Assembly (NCBI RefSeq): GCF_047496725.1
Contig: NC_132985.1
Span: 4,145,001 to 4,209,000 of the forward strand
Direction of reading: 5' to 3'
DNA: 64,000 bases
Origin: Anoplolepis gracilipes
Lineage: Eukaryota > Arthropoda > Insecta > Hymenoptera > Formicidae
Below are positions 63,809 to 64,000 of this stretch, one piece after another. Under the pieces are notes generated by a model. The model was not told where the DNA came from. It searched no databases and saw nothing but the letters and a program-made list of their open reading frames with translations. Every line of letters begins with the position of its first letter. The first letter of the stretch is position 1. Made by a program: the position numbers and the translations under genes.

Positions 63809-63902
63809 ATGGCGCGTAATTCTTCTCCCACGCGTGCTAGCGTTCGAGAAAAGCGCCAGAAGAAGTACGTAGATGGTGAAAAACGGACGGCATGTCTTCC
63901 AA
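63809..63902 (+). CDS. Possible first coding exon of a gene running off the window
   Basis: An ATG in good context (GATATGG) opens a basic N-terminus (MARNSSPTRASVREKRQKK) of 31 codons, followed by a strong donor CCAA|GTGAGT in phase 1. Unspliced, the frame stops a few codons later. No second exon is visible before the window ends, so this rests on start context and donor only. Confidence 0.25.
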
Positions 63903-64000
63903 GTGAGTGTGATCAATGTTGAATTAATCTACGAGAGGTGTACATATAATAGGGACAAGGGGAGGAGAGCGCGAGGCTCTCCGTTTATCGTACTAATAAA

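Overview
The window looks like nuclear DNA of a hymenopteran insect, most probably an ant. The evidence is AT-rich non-coding DNA with many TA, CA and CT/GA microsatellites, no obvious CpG depletion, short GT-AG introns, many small fold-back DNA transposons, and proteins whose closest recognisable relatives are animal families. The ant assignment is inference from genome style; no marker gene proves it.

Layout. (1) About 1.2-9.8 kb, minus strand: a gene for a very large, mostly disordered protein ending in a MYND zinc finger. It has one 7.5-kb exon plus two short upstream exons that I join by phase; the first exon is not found. (2) About 9.9-28.2 kb: an AT-rich intergenic or intronic stretch with no firm gene. 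It is full of repeats: a hAT-like element with a perfect 8-bp target duplication, a Tc1/mariner-like fold-back element inserted at TA, other palindromic elements, three dispersed repeat pairs, and one isolated hairpin that resembles a microRNA precursor. (3) 28.25-28.83 kb, minus strand: a two-exon gene for a small, unrecognised membrane-anchored Ser/Thr/Asn-rich protein. (4) 29.96-33.12 kb: two convergent genes, a SPRING (C12orf49) homologue on plus and a phytanoyl-CoA 2-hydroxylase (PHYH) homologue on minus. Their 3' ends abut or overlap. (5) 33.1-53 kb: GC-richer non-coding DNA, probably promoter and long-intron territory, with one possible 5' exon and a fold-back element with a 6-bp duplication. 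(6) 53.0-60.2 kb, plus strand: a nine-exon orphan rhodopsin-like GPCR of 673 residues with a long cytoplasmic tail and an altered NPxxY motif. (7) 60.2-64 kb: 3' UTR, AT-rich spacer, and a GC-richer end that may hold the first exon of the next gene.

How the genes relate. SPRING controls the sterol-sensing SREBP pathway in the Golgi and PHYH acts in peroxisomal alpha-oxidation, so both concern lipids. Their adjacency may still be chance; the firm point is the tail-to-tail arrangement, with PHYH's last exon lying antisense inside the open frame of SPRING's last exon. I saw no multi-gene system of a new kind. The most novel material is the giant repeat-rich MYND protein, the small membrane protein, the convergent overlap, the 23.15-kb hairpin, and several fold-back elements whose ends and target duplications can be read directly.
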